DNA of 64,000 bases, from the NCBI GenBank assembly GCA_030407315.1, contig JALQPE010002658.1, positions 1 to 64,000 of the forward strand. The letters run 5' to 3'. Position numbers and translations under genes: made by a program. The notes beneath the pieces are model-generated. The model saw only the letters and a program-made list of their open reading frames with translations, was not told where the DNA came from and ran no database searches. The stretch comes from Asparagopsis taxiformis. Taxonomy: Eukaryota; Rhodophyta; Florideophyceae; Bonnemaisoniales; Bonnemaisoniaceae. Below are positions 52,266-62,760 of this stretch, one piece after another. Numbering within the stretch: position 1 is the stretch's first letter; every line of letters begins with the position of its first letter.

Positions 52266-54830
52266 TTAGGGAAGATTGAGGACATCCTCGTTTTCCCATG
52301 TCCGTGGTGCACCACGTGCATTAAGATTTCTTGACACTCTATCATGGTACGTTCTGTAGCGCTGCAAAACACGGAAAAGATGGTCAATTTGGCGGCTTCC
52401 AGACTCATTTTCTGATAAATCACGGACGTGTTTGATGCCCCAAGCGAAAAGATCTTGTAACTTTCTAGCTGTATCGGTGGGCTGTAGCTCTTCCGTATCG
52501 CGTGATCTAGAAACAATTATACCTGGTACAGCATGCGCAGCATGAACAGATGTAGTTGCGGATGTACCAATTTGGGCTGTTTCAATTGAATTTTCTTCAC
52601 CCGTATGCAGTGAATTCTGCTTTTCTTCACCTAGAATTGTCGCTCTATACCTGTTCTCAACCCTTTTAAAACTGAGAAACGGAGGAGATCTACTTCGTAC
52701 GACATCACGGTAGTTCGGACAGGTCATTCCGGAAGTCAAGTGCTTGCACAGAAAAAATCGGCTATGTAGAAAACCTTCACATGTACATGTCCATCGCAGT
52801 CTGTTAGTAATGTGATTTTTTGTGAGGGGAATCGAACATAGACGATTCCATTCACTGACAAAGTGCCTCCACCATACAGGCTTCTTAATACCCGAACAGA
52901 GAAGCTCAAAGTCAGCGGAGAATCGGGGGAGAACCACTACGGATAGAATGTAAACTAAAAAGTCACATTTTGGCCGATTGTAGGGTAACAAATATACGCG
53001 TTTCAACCTTGACCAATGCGCTTCCACCATCATTGTGGTCCGGGCAATTGGGATAACTTGATTGTGTCGCCTTCCCCACAATTTGAAAACGTCATCCGAA
53101 TACCAATTGCATAGTAAATATGAAATCATCCCAAAATCATCACTTCCTTCCCACAATCTAGCTATCTCAATTCTTGCGTCTGCAAGACCTGACTGAATAC
53201 GTAACTCAGGTTGAAAAGAAGAATGCATGTTGTAGTGTCTAGTGACTAGTTGCAGTATCCTCATCTCCTTTTCCCTCAGTTCCCTATGGCCATCTCTACA
53301 GATAGCATTGATTTTCCGCCGTATTGCTTGCTTCATGTGCCACAAACATATCGATGGCAGAAGTTCGAAAGCTGTTTTGATAGCACCGATCTGCCCCAAA
53401 TCTTTGTCTGTAAAGAAAAATGATGGGCGCAGATCGGGGATTGTAGATCGCACAGCAGCGAGGAATTGAGTGATAGATTGTAGCCTGGTCCGGTTGCATT
53501 CGATACTTCCTGCCTCTAACAAGAGGTAAGCGATCGGGAACCCAACGCCCAGAACTGAACCGATCACTGCAAACAACTCTAATTTTGTAGAGTTAGTCTT
53601 GTATGTTGAATCAATAAACGCCTCGATTATGTTCCATTTCTCGCATATCTCTTTTCCAATCGACGTTACCATCCCAAGTGCGAAAGGAGAAGTTAATTGC
53701 AAAACCAATTCCAAATTTTCAGCACCAGATACAAACGCTAGAGCAGATTCCTTAGGATCTGCACTGGTACGAAATTGAGAGGCTACTGTCTCGCTCCAGA
53801 CATTATATATGTTCATGTATGCGAAGGGAGTGCCAAACATATTTCTAATCCGAACAGATATTTGGAACGGAGACAAACCCAAATTGGTCAGATCCCTGAT
53901 GGCTTTCCGGACATTTTCTGTCATTGCAATGACTTTCTGAGGGCTTTCATGGCAAAGCCCATGTGTAACTGTAACTTTTAAGCGCCTCTGCTTTCCATAG
54001 CATACATTTACAGAGCCCTCACAGCCATACTCTTTCTTAGAAGTCCTTCTCCTCTTTTTGCCTTCCCGGTCACTCGCATACTGACTCTTACGTCTGTTTT
54101 GCAGCTGGCTGCATATCCAACGCGTCGATGTGCATTTCATCTTGTTAGCAATGTAGCTATATCCGTCAGCACCTTTCAAAAGTGCAATTAATCCCGTCTC
54201 CACTTCTCTGCGCTCTTCCTCCGAGCTAAAATCAGCTACCATTCCAAGCACAGAGCGAGATCTCCAGCTGTAGTAAACACACTCTATTGGCCATCGCAGA
54301 TTCCTAGCTGCAGCATGATTGTAACTATGCCATGCTGCAATCGCCTCTCCTCCAGTTCTACAATCATCCAAATCCCCACAAAAGTATATTTTTTGGGGTA
54401 TTTCATCAACAATACATGTCCTCCTGCATTCATTGCAATGTGCACTGATTGAGAGCTCATTGGTTACAAACTGGATGCTCTGCTTACGTTTCAAGCACTT
54501 TGAGCATTTACAACAGAACAAGCTTCTTGCTTCCGTCACTGCTACACTTTTGTCAACAACAAAAGCCTTTAATGACCAAAAAACATTCTCATCTACAACG
54601 TATTCTTCAGAAGAGAATAGCTCTTCGATGCTGGACTCCACCGACTCCAATGGTAATGCATAGGCTTCAGAAAAATAGAAAGCAACATCTTCAACAGTTG
54701 GAAACTCATTACCGAATGCGTCATGATATATTTCTTTTGCGTTGTCAAATGTGTTGGAGAGTATTTCATTGTCTCCCTCGAAATTGCTCTCTTCAATTGC
54801 CATTTTGCTGTCTATACCTCCTATTACCAA
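52266..54830 (-). CDS. MULE-2 transposase (MULE core plus SWIM finger)
   Basis: Unbroken, 854 residues from the ATG at 54830, with a second in-frame ATG nine codons on (MAIEESNFEG) as an alternative start. An N-terminal Cys-rich patch (FCCKCSKCLKRK, then CNECRRTC) lies near 105-140. The MULE core has IDSTYKTN with Asp near 405, FFFTDKDLGQ with Asp near 474 and VEAHWSRLKRVYLLPYNRP near 603. A SWIM finger follows at about 680-697 (CTCEGFLHSRFFLCKH). Layout and motif spacing follow the MULE-1 transposase, so the two belong to one family although most residues differ. It probably cuts and pastes MULE-2 and appears intact. Confidence 0.95.
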   Translation of the reverse strand: MVIGGIDSKMAIEESNFEGDNEILSNTFDNAKEIYHDAFGNEFPTVEDVAFYFSEAYALPLESVESSIEELFSSEEYVVDENVFWSLKAFVVDKSVAVTEARSLFCCKCSKCLKRKQSIQFVTNELSISAHCNECRRTCIVDEIPQKIYFCGDLDDCRTGGEAIAAWHSYNHAAARNLRWPIECVYYSWRSRSVLGMVADFSSEEERREVETGLIALLKGADGYSYIANKMKCTSTRWICSQLQNRRKSQYASDREGKKRRRTSKKEYGCEGSVNVCYGKQRRLKVTVTHGLCHESPQKVIAMTENVRKAIRDLTNLGLSPFQISVRIRNMFGTPFAYMNIYNVWSETVASQFRTSADPKESALAFVSGAENLELVLQLTSPFALGMVTSIGKEICEKWNIIEAFIDSTYKTNSTKLELFAVIGSVLGVGFPIAYLLLEAGSIECNRTRLQSITQFLAAVRSTIPDLRPSFFFTDKDLGQIGAIKTAFELLPSICLWHMKQAIRRKINAICRDGHRELREKEMRILQLVTRHYNMHSSFQPELRIQSGLADARIEIARLWEGSDDFGMISYLLCNWYSDDVFKLWGRRHNQVIPIARTTMMVEAHWSRLKRVYLLPYNRPKCDFLVYILSVVVLPRFSADFELLCSGIKKPVWWRHFVSEWNRLCSIPLTKNHITNRLRWTCTCEGFLHSRFFLCKHLTSGMTCPNYRDVVRSRSPPFLSFKRVENRYRATILGEEKQNSLHTGEENSIETAQIGTSATTSVHAAHAVPGIIVSRSRDTEELQPTDTARKLQDLFAWGIKHVRDLSENESGSRQIDHLFRVLQRYRTYHDRVSRNLNARGAPRTWENEDVLNLP

Positions 54831-54836
54831 TGTACT

Positions 54837-55635
54837 GCAGCAATATCGGTGTGTGGATCATGTGGCCGTTCCATAAACAAAGATCAATACGATTATCAAT
54901 GTGCGGGCGGTAGTGTGCAGCGTGGGCAACAGCAGGGAGGACAGTTTGGACGTTTGCGCAGTGCTTGTTATCCAATTGAAGAGCACAAAGAAAAGTGCGG
55001 AAGCTTTCGTTTCGGAATGTAGGAGCAGGGAAGCCGTGTGCGTATTTGTGAAGTGGCGTTCACGGAATTGAGCATCAGTGTGATCAGCTCCAGCGTATCT
55101 GCAGCAGTTTGCATGAATGTAGAAGCAGGACTGTCAGTGTGGTTGTGTTTGTGCGTCTCGGTGCGCAGCGAACGCAGTAACTCAAAGCTTTTCGGTGGTG
55201 GGTATGCTGCTGGAGCGGCGCAGGCACAATGCCGGTCGTTGAAGCAGGGCTGTCAGTGTGGTTTTGAGCACGCCGATGCGCAGTGAACGAAGGAACTCAA
55301 AGCTGTTTGGTGGTATTTGTTGCCATGGGTATGCCACTGGAGCGGCGCAGGCGCAACACCGGTCGTTCCGGGGATAGGGAATATGCACCGGTGCGTACGA
55401 GGCAGCTCAGTCACGTGAAGTTCATTGCATGTCGTCATTTAATTACAGCTATCATTACAGTACCCACCGGCGGCGGCGGTAAATCCGGAATTGGGCGGAG
55501 CTGGATTTATTCGGATTTCCCAATCTCGACCAAGTCGCGTTACCTACGATGTGGACAACCGTGACCACCCCTCGCCACAACATATGACAAGGCTTCCATC
55601 AATTCCTTCTCTAAGCCGGGTGTTTAAGTTCTAGT
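54837..55635 (-). repeat. MULE-2 right TIR arm
   Basis: Inverted copy of 51205-52003. The transposase start (54830) lies just inside it, so this arm probably carries the transposase promoter. Confidence 0.9.
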
Positions 55636-55644
55636 TTCTGGTGC

Positions 55645-56626
55645 TCACGCAAAGGGATGTGATGAGCGTCAACGAAGAATAACACCCAGTAAATATATTT
55701 TTTGTGTCAGCATGACTTTCTGTCGGATGTTGATGCGGTGGAGGAAACAAGAGTTCATGTCATGATACCTTGTCATTGGGCTTGGCATGTTCTGCAGCAT
55801 CATGCCACGTTGAGCAAGCAGTTTTGTGTCATTATGTCTTGCAGATTGGAAAAGCCGTGTTGAAAATCTATACCCTTTCCTGGGCCTGGAATTACACACA
55901 TATCACTCCCAGAAAGCCACGTTTGCAATGAAGGGATATTCTCTTCTTGCATTACATCTATACTGGAATATCAGTATCGATAAATAGAAATGAAGCCCAA
56001 TGGAATGGGCTATCTGTAATTTGGCCACTTCTCATCGACTTTATCATCACGGACGAGATATCTGAAGCACTTGATGAGCTGGGAAGTCCCTTATTTTGGG
56101 CACTTCCACAGCCTATTCGTGAGCTACGAATAATTGTAGGTCACGCGTAGAGAATTTTATGTCATAATTTTAGGGAATCTTTCCTGAATTGGATCCGTGA
56201 CCTTCACAGGAATATCAATATCATGATATAGGTCCGAAACCTTTCTTGAGAAATAAAGCCTGATGCTGCACCGATATTTTCCTGTCTGCATTCCCGAGCC
56301 TAGGATACGGGAAGGAGGTTGTTTTCATCATACATGAAAGACCCATGGACCTTGGGTCATGATGAATCTGAAAGACCGTTTCATGAAAGCGTACCCACGT
56401 CCCTAGAGCGATCATTTTCTCATTTACATTTTATTGGCCTTAGGAAAGGCAGCTTCGAGCTCGACGTCAGTCTACAGTTTTTTTCATCACGGCGCACCAA
56501 CCAAAGTGCTGTATGCACCCATATGATGACATGATGTCACTACATTTTACTAGCTGTTGAGTTTTTCAACCATTACCATGGAACGAATACCGTGTATCGA
56601 AGTCCAATATTCATGAGCGCCTTTCC
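55645..56626. promoter_or_regulatory. Native upstream region of the DUF7869-like gene
   Basis: About 980 bases of the native large element after the MULE-2 duplication. No domain is seen in either strand. It probably contains the promoter and 5' UTR of the gene at 56627; no core promoter motif was fixed. Confidence 0.4.
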
Positions 56627-59050
56627 ATGCACTGTCGAAGCTTCATTAAGGGTTTGAAAAATAAATCTGCAAGTTTCTTGATGACATCGAGGGCATTCAT
56701 CGAATCACCTCCCTCATATTCAATGCGAGAGCCGCTCCCACTACATGGAAATAATCAACTACTGGAGGACACTATGTATTCTGGAACATCTATCGATGAA
56801 ACAGTGGCCTCAGGTTCAAGCTCGCAAACAATAAAAAATTCCATATCTGTGAGTCGACAGTACCGGTTTATCAAACGACAAAAGTCGGCTCCAGTTGGTT
56901 CAAGCCTCAAAACTCGCAGGAAAGGAGCAGCAGAATCTTTATCTGAAGAGATACTCCGTCGATCAAAATGCTGTAAAATGAGAAGGTGTTTCTCAAGATC
57001 TAACATTCCGTACCTTAAGGCAAAGGTGGGGATAGTGTCAAAGTTGAATAATGGAGAGCGGCGCAAAGTGTTGATGGAGATGTTACGCTTACCTGATCAT
57101 GAATCAGGCCTTCAAACACCATTTTTCGTTTTCGACGGTCGTCGTGTTTGCGCGGCTTTCCTGAACAAAGCATTCAGGTTCTCTCGTGAATTGCAATGCT
57201 CGGTCAAAATGACACCGGGAAGCATGAAAAGAACAAATCATCGCTACATGGACTTCCATGATCAGAAAACATGCGGTAGTGATTCTATAATATCTTTCCT
57301 GAGACGCCTAGCAGATAAGACGGCTGGGAAGATGCCAGACAAACAGGAACAACACTTACCATTCTTCAAGAAGGCTGAAGTATACCGTCGATTTGAAGAA
57401 GAATACACCATTTTGTACTCAACAGAGCCTCCAACTCCGTCTTACTTCTATTCTGTCTGGAAGTCTCACTGCTTCGATATCAAAGTTCGGAAAACGACTA
57501 GGTTTGCCAAATGTGACGTATGCGAAGAACTGCGTGCAGCGATCCTTTCTGCTTCAGGACCGGGAAGTTCTACCGTTGAACTCATCAATCGGCGCAAATT
57601 ACAAGTTGCCAGGGTTTCCAAGGAGAGGCAGGAATACCAATCTAAGATGGAAAGTGCTATCCTTCATCCAGATCAGTACTGTTCCATTTGTGTCGACGGA
57701 GCAGATCAATCCGCGTTTGGATTGCCGCACTTCACGGTTCAAACGAAGTCTGTTCGAGGCAAAGCTTTAAAGGTGAAGCTGATTGGAATTCTCGAGCACA
57801 GTGCCGAAAAACGTCTACATCTGTATACAATGACAGAAGAATATGAAACAGGCGCAAACCATATCGTGGAAAGCGTACATCGCTTCATCAACGAGCGTGC
57901 ATCTGGTAGGATTCTTCCCCCAATATTGTACATCCAGCTCGACAATTGCACTCGAGAAAATAAGAATAGGTATTTTCTCTCTTATCTAGAGTGCTTGGTG
58001 TCCTGGAAAGTTTTTTCGGAAGTGCATGCATCTTTCCTCCCAGTCGGACACACGCACTCTGACATTGATCAAAGCTTTAGCTGTACATCGCGTCGATTGA
58101 GATCAAGTGATGCTATTACCCTGCATGAACTACATACGGAGCTCCGTGCATCCTACACACCATCCCCAACGGTTTCTCATATGAAAAAAGTGGCAAACTT
58201 TTCGGGACTATGCAAACAAGAGAAGAACTTGACGAACATGAGAAACTTCTCACATTTTCAGTATTTCAAGTTCAATCGACTACCTACATCAAAACAGAGC
58301 TCAGAAGGATTCTTCGAAACGATATGTTACGTCAAAACAGTTTGTGACGGAGATTGGGTACCTCTCGGACAGCATCTTGGTAAAGAGGTCCATACGTTCC
58401 TGAAGAATCCCCCGGACCTTGGAAAAACTCCCCCGACTTCAGTTACCTGCCCTGAAGGCCTAGACGAAGTAGAAGCTCGTTTGAGATCCGAAGAAGGGAG
58501 AATTAATTGCGAAGAGAAAATGGCTCAGCTACGAGATCTAGCGTCCAATGTTTTTCGTTCCAGGCTGGAAAGTTTTCACTGGGATATCCAGGGCTGTGTA
58601 GAAGGGAGCGGGCTCCAAACAAAAGAAGCGGAGAATGATAGTTGTGAAGAATTTGAAGAGGAAATCGGATCTTATCAGGCTGCGCTCTCCAGGGTTCGAA
58701 ACAATTATGGCTTCGAAAAAAACCGATTCGTTGCCGTCCGTCCTTCAAATCCTACAGCAGCCTGTCCTTTTTGGATTGCGAGGGTTCTAGAAGTGATTAA
58801 TGGAAGAGAGGGGGTTCCAAGAGAGCTAATCGTACAATGGTTCGAACCCAATTCTGAAAGAGATGTATACCACACATCGTACTCTCCCTCTTTCATCTCA
58901 AAACATGGAACATCACATCGTACCGCGTGGCGCGACAATATTCCAACGGATTCTGTAATTGTAGAGTTCGCAGATCTAACTAAGAAAAAGGAGCTAGGAA
59001 TGAGAGTGCAAAAGCTATTGCGAAGAGAGTTCTGTGCCTTCATCAGCTGA
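56627..59050 (+). CDS. DUF7869-like protein, candidate transposase of the large TIR element
   Basis: 807 residues, unbroken; the start is uncertain because the first 40 residues have no marker. Middle part: YFYSVWKSHCFDIKVRKTTR and a Cys pair KCDVCEEL near 300, as in proteins with a DUF7869 domain. The conserved core has CVDGADQSAFGLPHF near 352-366, LYIQLDNCTRENKNRYF near 434-450 and LPVGHTHSDIDQSFS near 470-484. The three Asp-bearing motifs have the order and spacing of an RNase H-like nuclease. DUF7869 proteins are widespread in eukaryotes; I do not know of a proven function. Being the only native gene apart from the ParB/methyltransferase pair, and lying beside the right TIR, it is the best transposase candidate. 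That is inference. Confidence 0.75.
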   Translation: MHCRSFIKGLKNKSASFLMTSRAFIESPPSYSMREPLPLHGNNQLLEDTMYSGTSIDETVASGSSSQTIKNSISVSRQYRFIKRQKSAPVGSSLKTRRKGAAESLSEEILRRSKCCKMRRCFSRSNIPYLKAKVGIVSKLNNGERRKVLMEMLRLPDHESGLQTPFFVFDGRRVCAAFLNKAFRFSRELQCSVKMTPGSMKRTNHRYMDFHDQKTCGSDSIISFLRRLADKTAGKMPDKQEQHLPFFKKAEVYRRFEEEYTILYSTEPPTPSYFYSVWKSHCFDIKVRKTTRFAKCDVCEELRAAILSASGPGSSTVELINRRKLQVARVSKERQEYQSKMESAILHPDQYCSICVDGADQSAFGLPHFTVQTKSVRGKALKVKLIGILEHSAEKRLHLYTMTEEYETGANHIVESVHRFINERASGRILPPILYIQLDNCTRENKNRYFLSYLECLVSWKVFSEVHASFLPVGHTHSDIDQSFSCTSRRLRSSDAITLHELHTELRASYTPSPTVSHMKKVANFSGLCKQEKNLTNMRNFSHFQYFKFNRLPTSKQSSEGFFETICYVKTVCDGDWVPLGQHLGKEVHTFLKNPPDLGKTPPTSVTCPEGLDEVEARLRSEEGRINCEEKMAQLRDLASNVFRSRLESFHWDIQGCVEGSGLQTKEAENDSCEEFEEEIGSYQAALSRVRNNYGFEKNRFVAVRPSNPTAACPFWIARVLEVINGREGVPRELIVQWFEPNSERDVYHTSYSPSFISKHGTSHRTAWRDNIPTDSVIVEFADLTKKKELGMRVQKLLRREFCAFIS

Positions 59051-59901
59051 CAAGAGTCAGATGTGCTGTTCCATGGCATGTTGAATAAAAATGATGAAAC
59101 TTTTAGTTGTGAGAATTGTTGTTGCGTTTCATACGGTCTCCAGGAACTCTCAGCATTCACTTGCAAGTAGTCTAATTTCACCTAGCTGTGTCAACTGACA
59201 CTTTCACAGCGATGCATATTGTGCACATCACCTGTATACAGGTAATAACCTAGACTAACAGCTTAATCTTGGGAGGTAGCACACTTTTATGATTCATAGT
59301 GCTATGAACCGTTGAATTGACATATAAGAATACGAGACGAACACTCCCTACGTATTATACGGTTCGTCATGGTACATATCCAGATGTTTTATGACAAATA
59401 AACTCAACGTCGTGGATCACTGATCCCAGCCACTTAACAGGTAGTCCTCAACGTTTGTGTTTCGTTTCCCCGGCTTCTATATCGTCGAAAGGAGAACGAG
59501 ACTGTAGTCTCCAGGGTGAGTCCTAGATGAAGCATGTCTTTCCTAGCTTCAACTTGACCTGAGTTTGCATTGAAATCGTTGTAGCATATGCATCATATCC
59601 GAGGAGAGTTTCATCTTGCATTCTGGACACAAAATCACTTCGTGGTGTAAACAATCAATATCTTACACAGGCCGTTTCGAAAACTTTCTCTTTCTTCCAT
59701 AGGACGAAGAAAATATTTGACAGTTGAACCAAAGCCTCATTCTCAGACTTTCTCTGGAAGGACAACAATTTCCAAGTCAATCGTAAAATAGGGAGTAGGA
59801 TTATGCAGTAAATGTCTATATTGGATCAGTCACTGCATAGTTGATATCTTCGTCCCGATGTATGAATATTTGTAGCAACATTGCCTCTTCAGAAGACATA
59901 C
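59051..59901. other. Non-coding spacer between the DUF7869-like gene and right TIR
   Basis: About 850 bases with no domain on either strand. It begins with AATAAA (59085-59091), 35 bases after the stop, a plausible polyadenylation signal for the DUF7869-like gene. Confidence 0.5.
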
Positions 59902-61990
59902 TCGAATACACATACTGGCATATGAAATTGATAGATCCACCTTCCTTAATCCATGTACATTGAACTACATATCCCGAAATTGCACCTGGTGCCTCATCCT
60001 GCAACTAGGGCTAGTATCCAGTGGATGCATCCAATGCCAACCTAACAGGGCGATTCATAGTCTCGCTCTCATTGATGACCGAGTTTAACGGGCGTGTGAA
60101 TGACCAAATATCATCTACGAGTTCCGAACTTAATAGATGCAATGTTTCCACCGTAATGAGTGATAGATGCAGGGGAAAATCATGGTCTTCGAAGAGACTA
60201 ATTCGTCTCATCGCTAGCAAGAGCTAGCGAAAACGCACATACGTTCTATATCTGGTACACCTTATTTCATCCTTGATCGTTCAAGGAGGAGAGTTCCCTC
60301 GGAGCTTTCAGGGCGTACATTTCCCCACCCACTGTGTTGATTATGCAGTGCCAGTAAGATGAAATGATTTGCAAGCATGTGCTTATTAGCGGTGCCATCC
60401 GAAAGAACCGCACTCTCAAACCGACACCGGACATTTGATCATAGCCGCGTTGCGTGGTAGGGAAAGCTCCAAAACAGCTACGCCGAGAGTCCTTTCAAGA
60501 CCTGTCCTGAAGGAGCAATGGGGGTCTGTCTGTAAGGATTTGTGCCTATGCGATGATTGAATTGATTGCATAGGAAAGCGGCCTACCCCACTTCAAGCTT
60601 GAAACCTGTACAGTTCAATTTCAGTAATTCCCATACCAAGCCAAACTTTTAATGCAAATGCATTCATTCATGTGTCAAGCAGCTTGGAACGAGCTATGGT
60701 ATGAAATGCACTGCTACCAATCTTTCGGCTACAACTTCATGACGTACACGCGCTTCATCCCATTCATGAAGAAGCAACTTGAGCTGCGTTGATCCAATTT
60801 GATTCTCTTATGCATTGAGTGTTTGTCTAGCTTGAGTAAACATGATGTAGACTAGATTGTCTCGATTGAGATCGGCATTATGAAGGAAGTTATTCATATA
60901 CGAGCGGCTGAAATGAGCGGAGGAAATGAGATATGCAAGGCACTGTTCGTTGCTGAGGGACGAAAGTATTTTGGATGGACATGACGCTGTGGCACCATAA
61001 CACAAAATTTTGCAGCTTTGTGGATACAAAAACAAACTGGGTTGCAGAACAATACCTGAGCAATTTGGACGCAGTTGCATTCCTGTCCTGCAATGCACTT
61101 GTATCTTCGACTAGACAAACCCGTGCCAGTGATCTGCAGGGTAATGACGCATGGGATGACGAACACGTTTTCACATACGTTCACCGTCGCCCCCGCCGCA
61201 TGATGCGTTTTGATTGCATCCGACTTGGATAGTTTCGTTCTAATAATCTTGGCTGCATACTGTATCGGAAAACGTATGCAATGTCGAGATTTTGACGCGC
61301 GAAAATCGAGCCGTGCCTCAACTATCGTTCTGAAGTTAAAATATCTTCTTCGTGCCTTGAAATCCAATTAAAAAAGGTTTGATTCAATTCACGCCGACTT
61401 AATCCATTTGGAGCTATGAAATGGGAAAATTGCTGTCTCAATTTCAAAACTTTAACACAATAATCTGCTCCATCTGTGAATCAACCATTACGAAGCACTA
61501 CTGGTGGTGAAATTGGCCAACCATAGTCTACTGTGTTATTGGGAGCTGATGGTTCTGTCAGTCACAGCTCCAAACAAGTTTAAAATAATTTCTGTACAAA
61601 ATCTACCACAGGCAAACAAGATGAGTTGTCACTGCTGCAACGGTGGGAATTGAAAAATCGTACTATGCTGAAAAGTAGATATATTTCGAAACTTTCCTGA
61701 GAACATTATGGTACAATATTTTATGTACGGTCTTTAATTCAATGCAGAAACCTGTCGGCTGATCATACAAATCCTACAGTAAATTACAGTAACACACAAA
61801 ATAGATCATTTGCGTTGTCACAAAACCTTTCTGGTTTAATAGAGAATAACCCTTCCATCCATCTTCAGCCAACACTACTCACATGTCGCTACTGCTTGGA
61901 ACAGCAATTATTTAATTACAGTGGGCTCATCCTTGAAAACATCTGTTCTGTTCCTGAGTTCATGATTCTGATCCCACCGAAATCTGAGTT
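59902..61990 (-). repeat. Right 2.09-kb TIR arm of the large DNA element
   Basis: Inverted near-identical copy of 37780-39865, ending GAAATCTGAGTT followed by CATT. High similarity of the arms suggests a young insertion or ongoing correction between them. Confidence 0.9.
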
Positions 61991-61994
61991 CATT

Positions 61995-62760
61995 GTCCCG
62001 CATGGAAACCGCGACAAGTATAAAGATGAAATAAGAAAGGATTCATCAACTGCCCAATTCGATTGCATCAGACTCGTCCTATCTATTGCAGCCATATTCA
62101 ATCTCCGTCTCTCACTGGTTGACATAAAAGGGGCATACCTCCAAAGCGGTCCGATCAAGAGAGATATATTTGTACGCCCGCCGAAAGAATGGAATGGGGA
62201 TAGGCGCCTCCTATGGAAGCTCACCCTACTCCCTTATGGAATAGCAGAGGCAGGCCGACAATGGGCTACCACAATTGAACATTGGATGATCGAGACATAT
62301 GGAATGCACAGAATACAAGGAATTAGCCAGTTATATACTATCAAGGACAAACAAGGCTCCCTGAACCTCATCATCGCTGAAGTGACTTACAATTTCCTAA
62401 TCGCCGGACATCTAGAAGACACAAACCACTTTATCAATGAACTCGGATCCCGGTTCGAAATTGGGAAATCAGTTGTTAACAAGCCCTTCATATTCAATGG
62501 ATGCGAGATCTCTCAAACCCCACTAGGCTCTATCACTCTATCTATGAATGAATACTTTTCGAGAATCAAACTCATTGACATATCTCGAACACGAAGGAAG
62601 GAGCAGGATGCTAGAGCAACAGAAAACGAGATAACACTCCTGAAAAGCCTTGCCGGTGTAATTAACTTCTTGGGAAGCGGAGCTCTCCCTCAAGCCAACT
62701 ATGTCGCATGCTGGATGCAGCAGACAACCTCTCAACCAACAGTTGCGCATTTGGTAGAGG
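61995..62760 (+). pseudogene. pol: Copia E reverse transcriptase, continuation
   Basis: The copia reading resumes at VPHGNRDKYKDEIRKDSSTA, which follows KARI before the insertion. Then LSLVDIKGAYLQSGPI (the first catalytic Asp of copia RT) and LLPYGIAEAGRQW. Where copia enzymes of this type have a paired-Asp active-site motif, this copy reads EVTYNFLIAG, so both Asp are lost. The segment ends ANYVACWMQQTTSQPTVAHL just before the gypsy LTR at 62761. Dead by the interruptions and by the missing catalytic residues. Confidence 0.85.

Larger units (their letters stand above)
51205..55635 (-). mobile_element. Mutator-like element MULE-2 with 0.8-kb TIRs
   Basis: Ends ACTAGAACTT at 51205 and AAGTTCTAGT at 55635, with the 9-bp duplication TTCTGGTGC at 51196-51204 and 55636-55644. 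Arms 51205-52003 and 54837-55635 are near-identical inverted copies. Its left duplication overlaps the right duplication of MULE-1 by four bases, so the two elements sit almost back to back in one small target. Confidence 0.95.
37780..61990. mobile_element. Large TIR DNA element with ParB-like, methyltransferase and DUF7869-like genes
   Basis: A 24.2-kb insertion in the copia E reverse transcriptase. Its ends are AACTCAGATTTC (37780) and GAAATCTGAGTT (61990), with CATT on both outer sides (37776-37779 and 61991-61994) as a likely 4-bp target duplication. The arms (37780-39865 and 59902-61990) are near-identical inverted copies. Removing hAT 43413-46038, MULE-1 46281-51190 and MULE-2 51205-55635 with their duplications leaves about 12.2 kb. 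The native genes are a minus-strand ParB-like/methyltransferase pair and a divergent plus-strand DUF7869-like gene. I cannot place it in a named superfamily. Confidence 0.8.
34233..62760 (+). mobile_element. Ty1/copia element E, broken and twice interrupted
   Basis: The element starts with an LTR (TGTGATAATTTGGG at 34233) inserted in an older copia relic. It has gag, zinc knuckle, protease, integrase and the start of reverse transcriptase up to about 37775. It is split by a 24.2-kb DNA element (37780-61990) and resumes in reverse transcriptase at 61995-62760, where a second B-family gypsy element begins. Its 3' part and 3' LTR are not in the window. Integrase preceding reverse transcriptase is the copia order. 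Confidence 0.85.
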
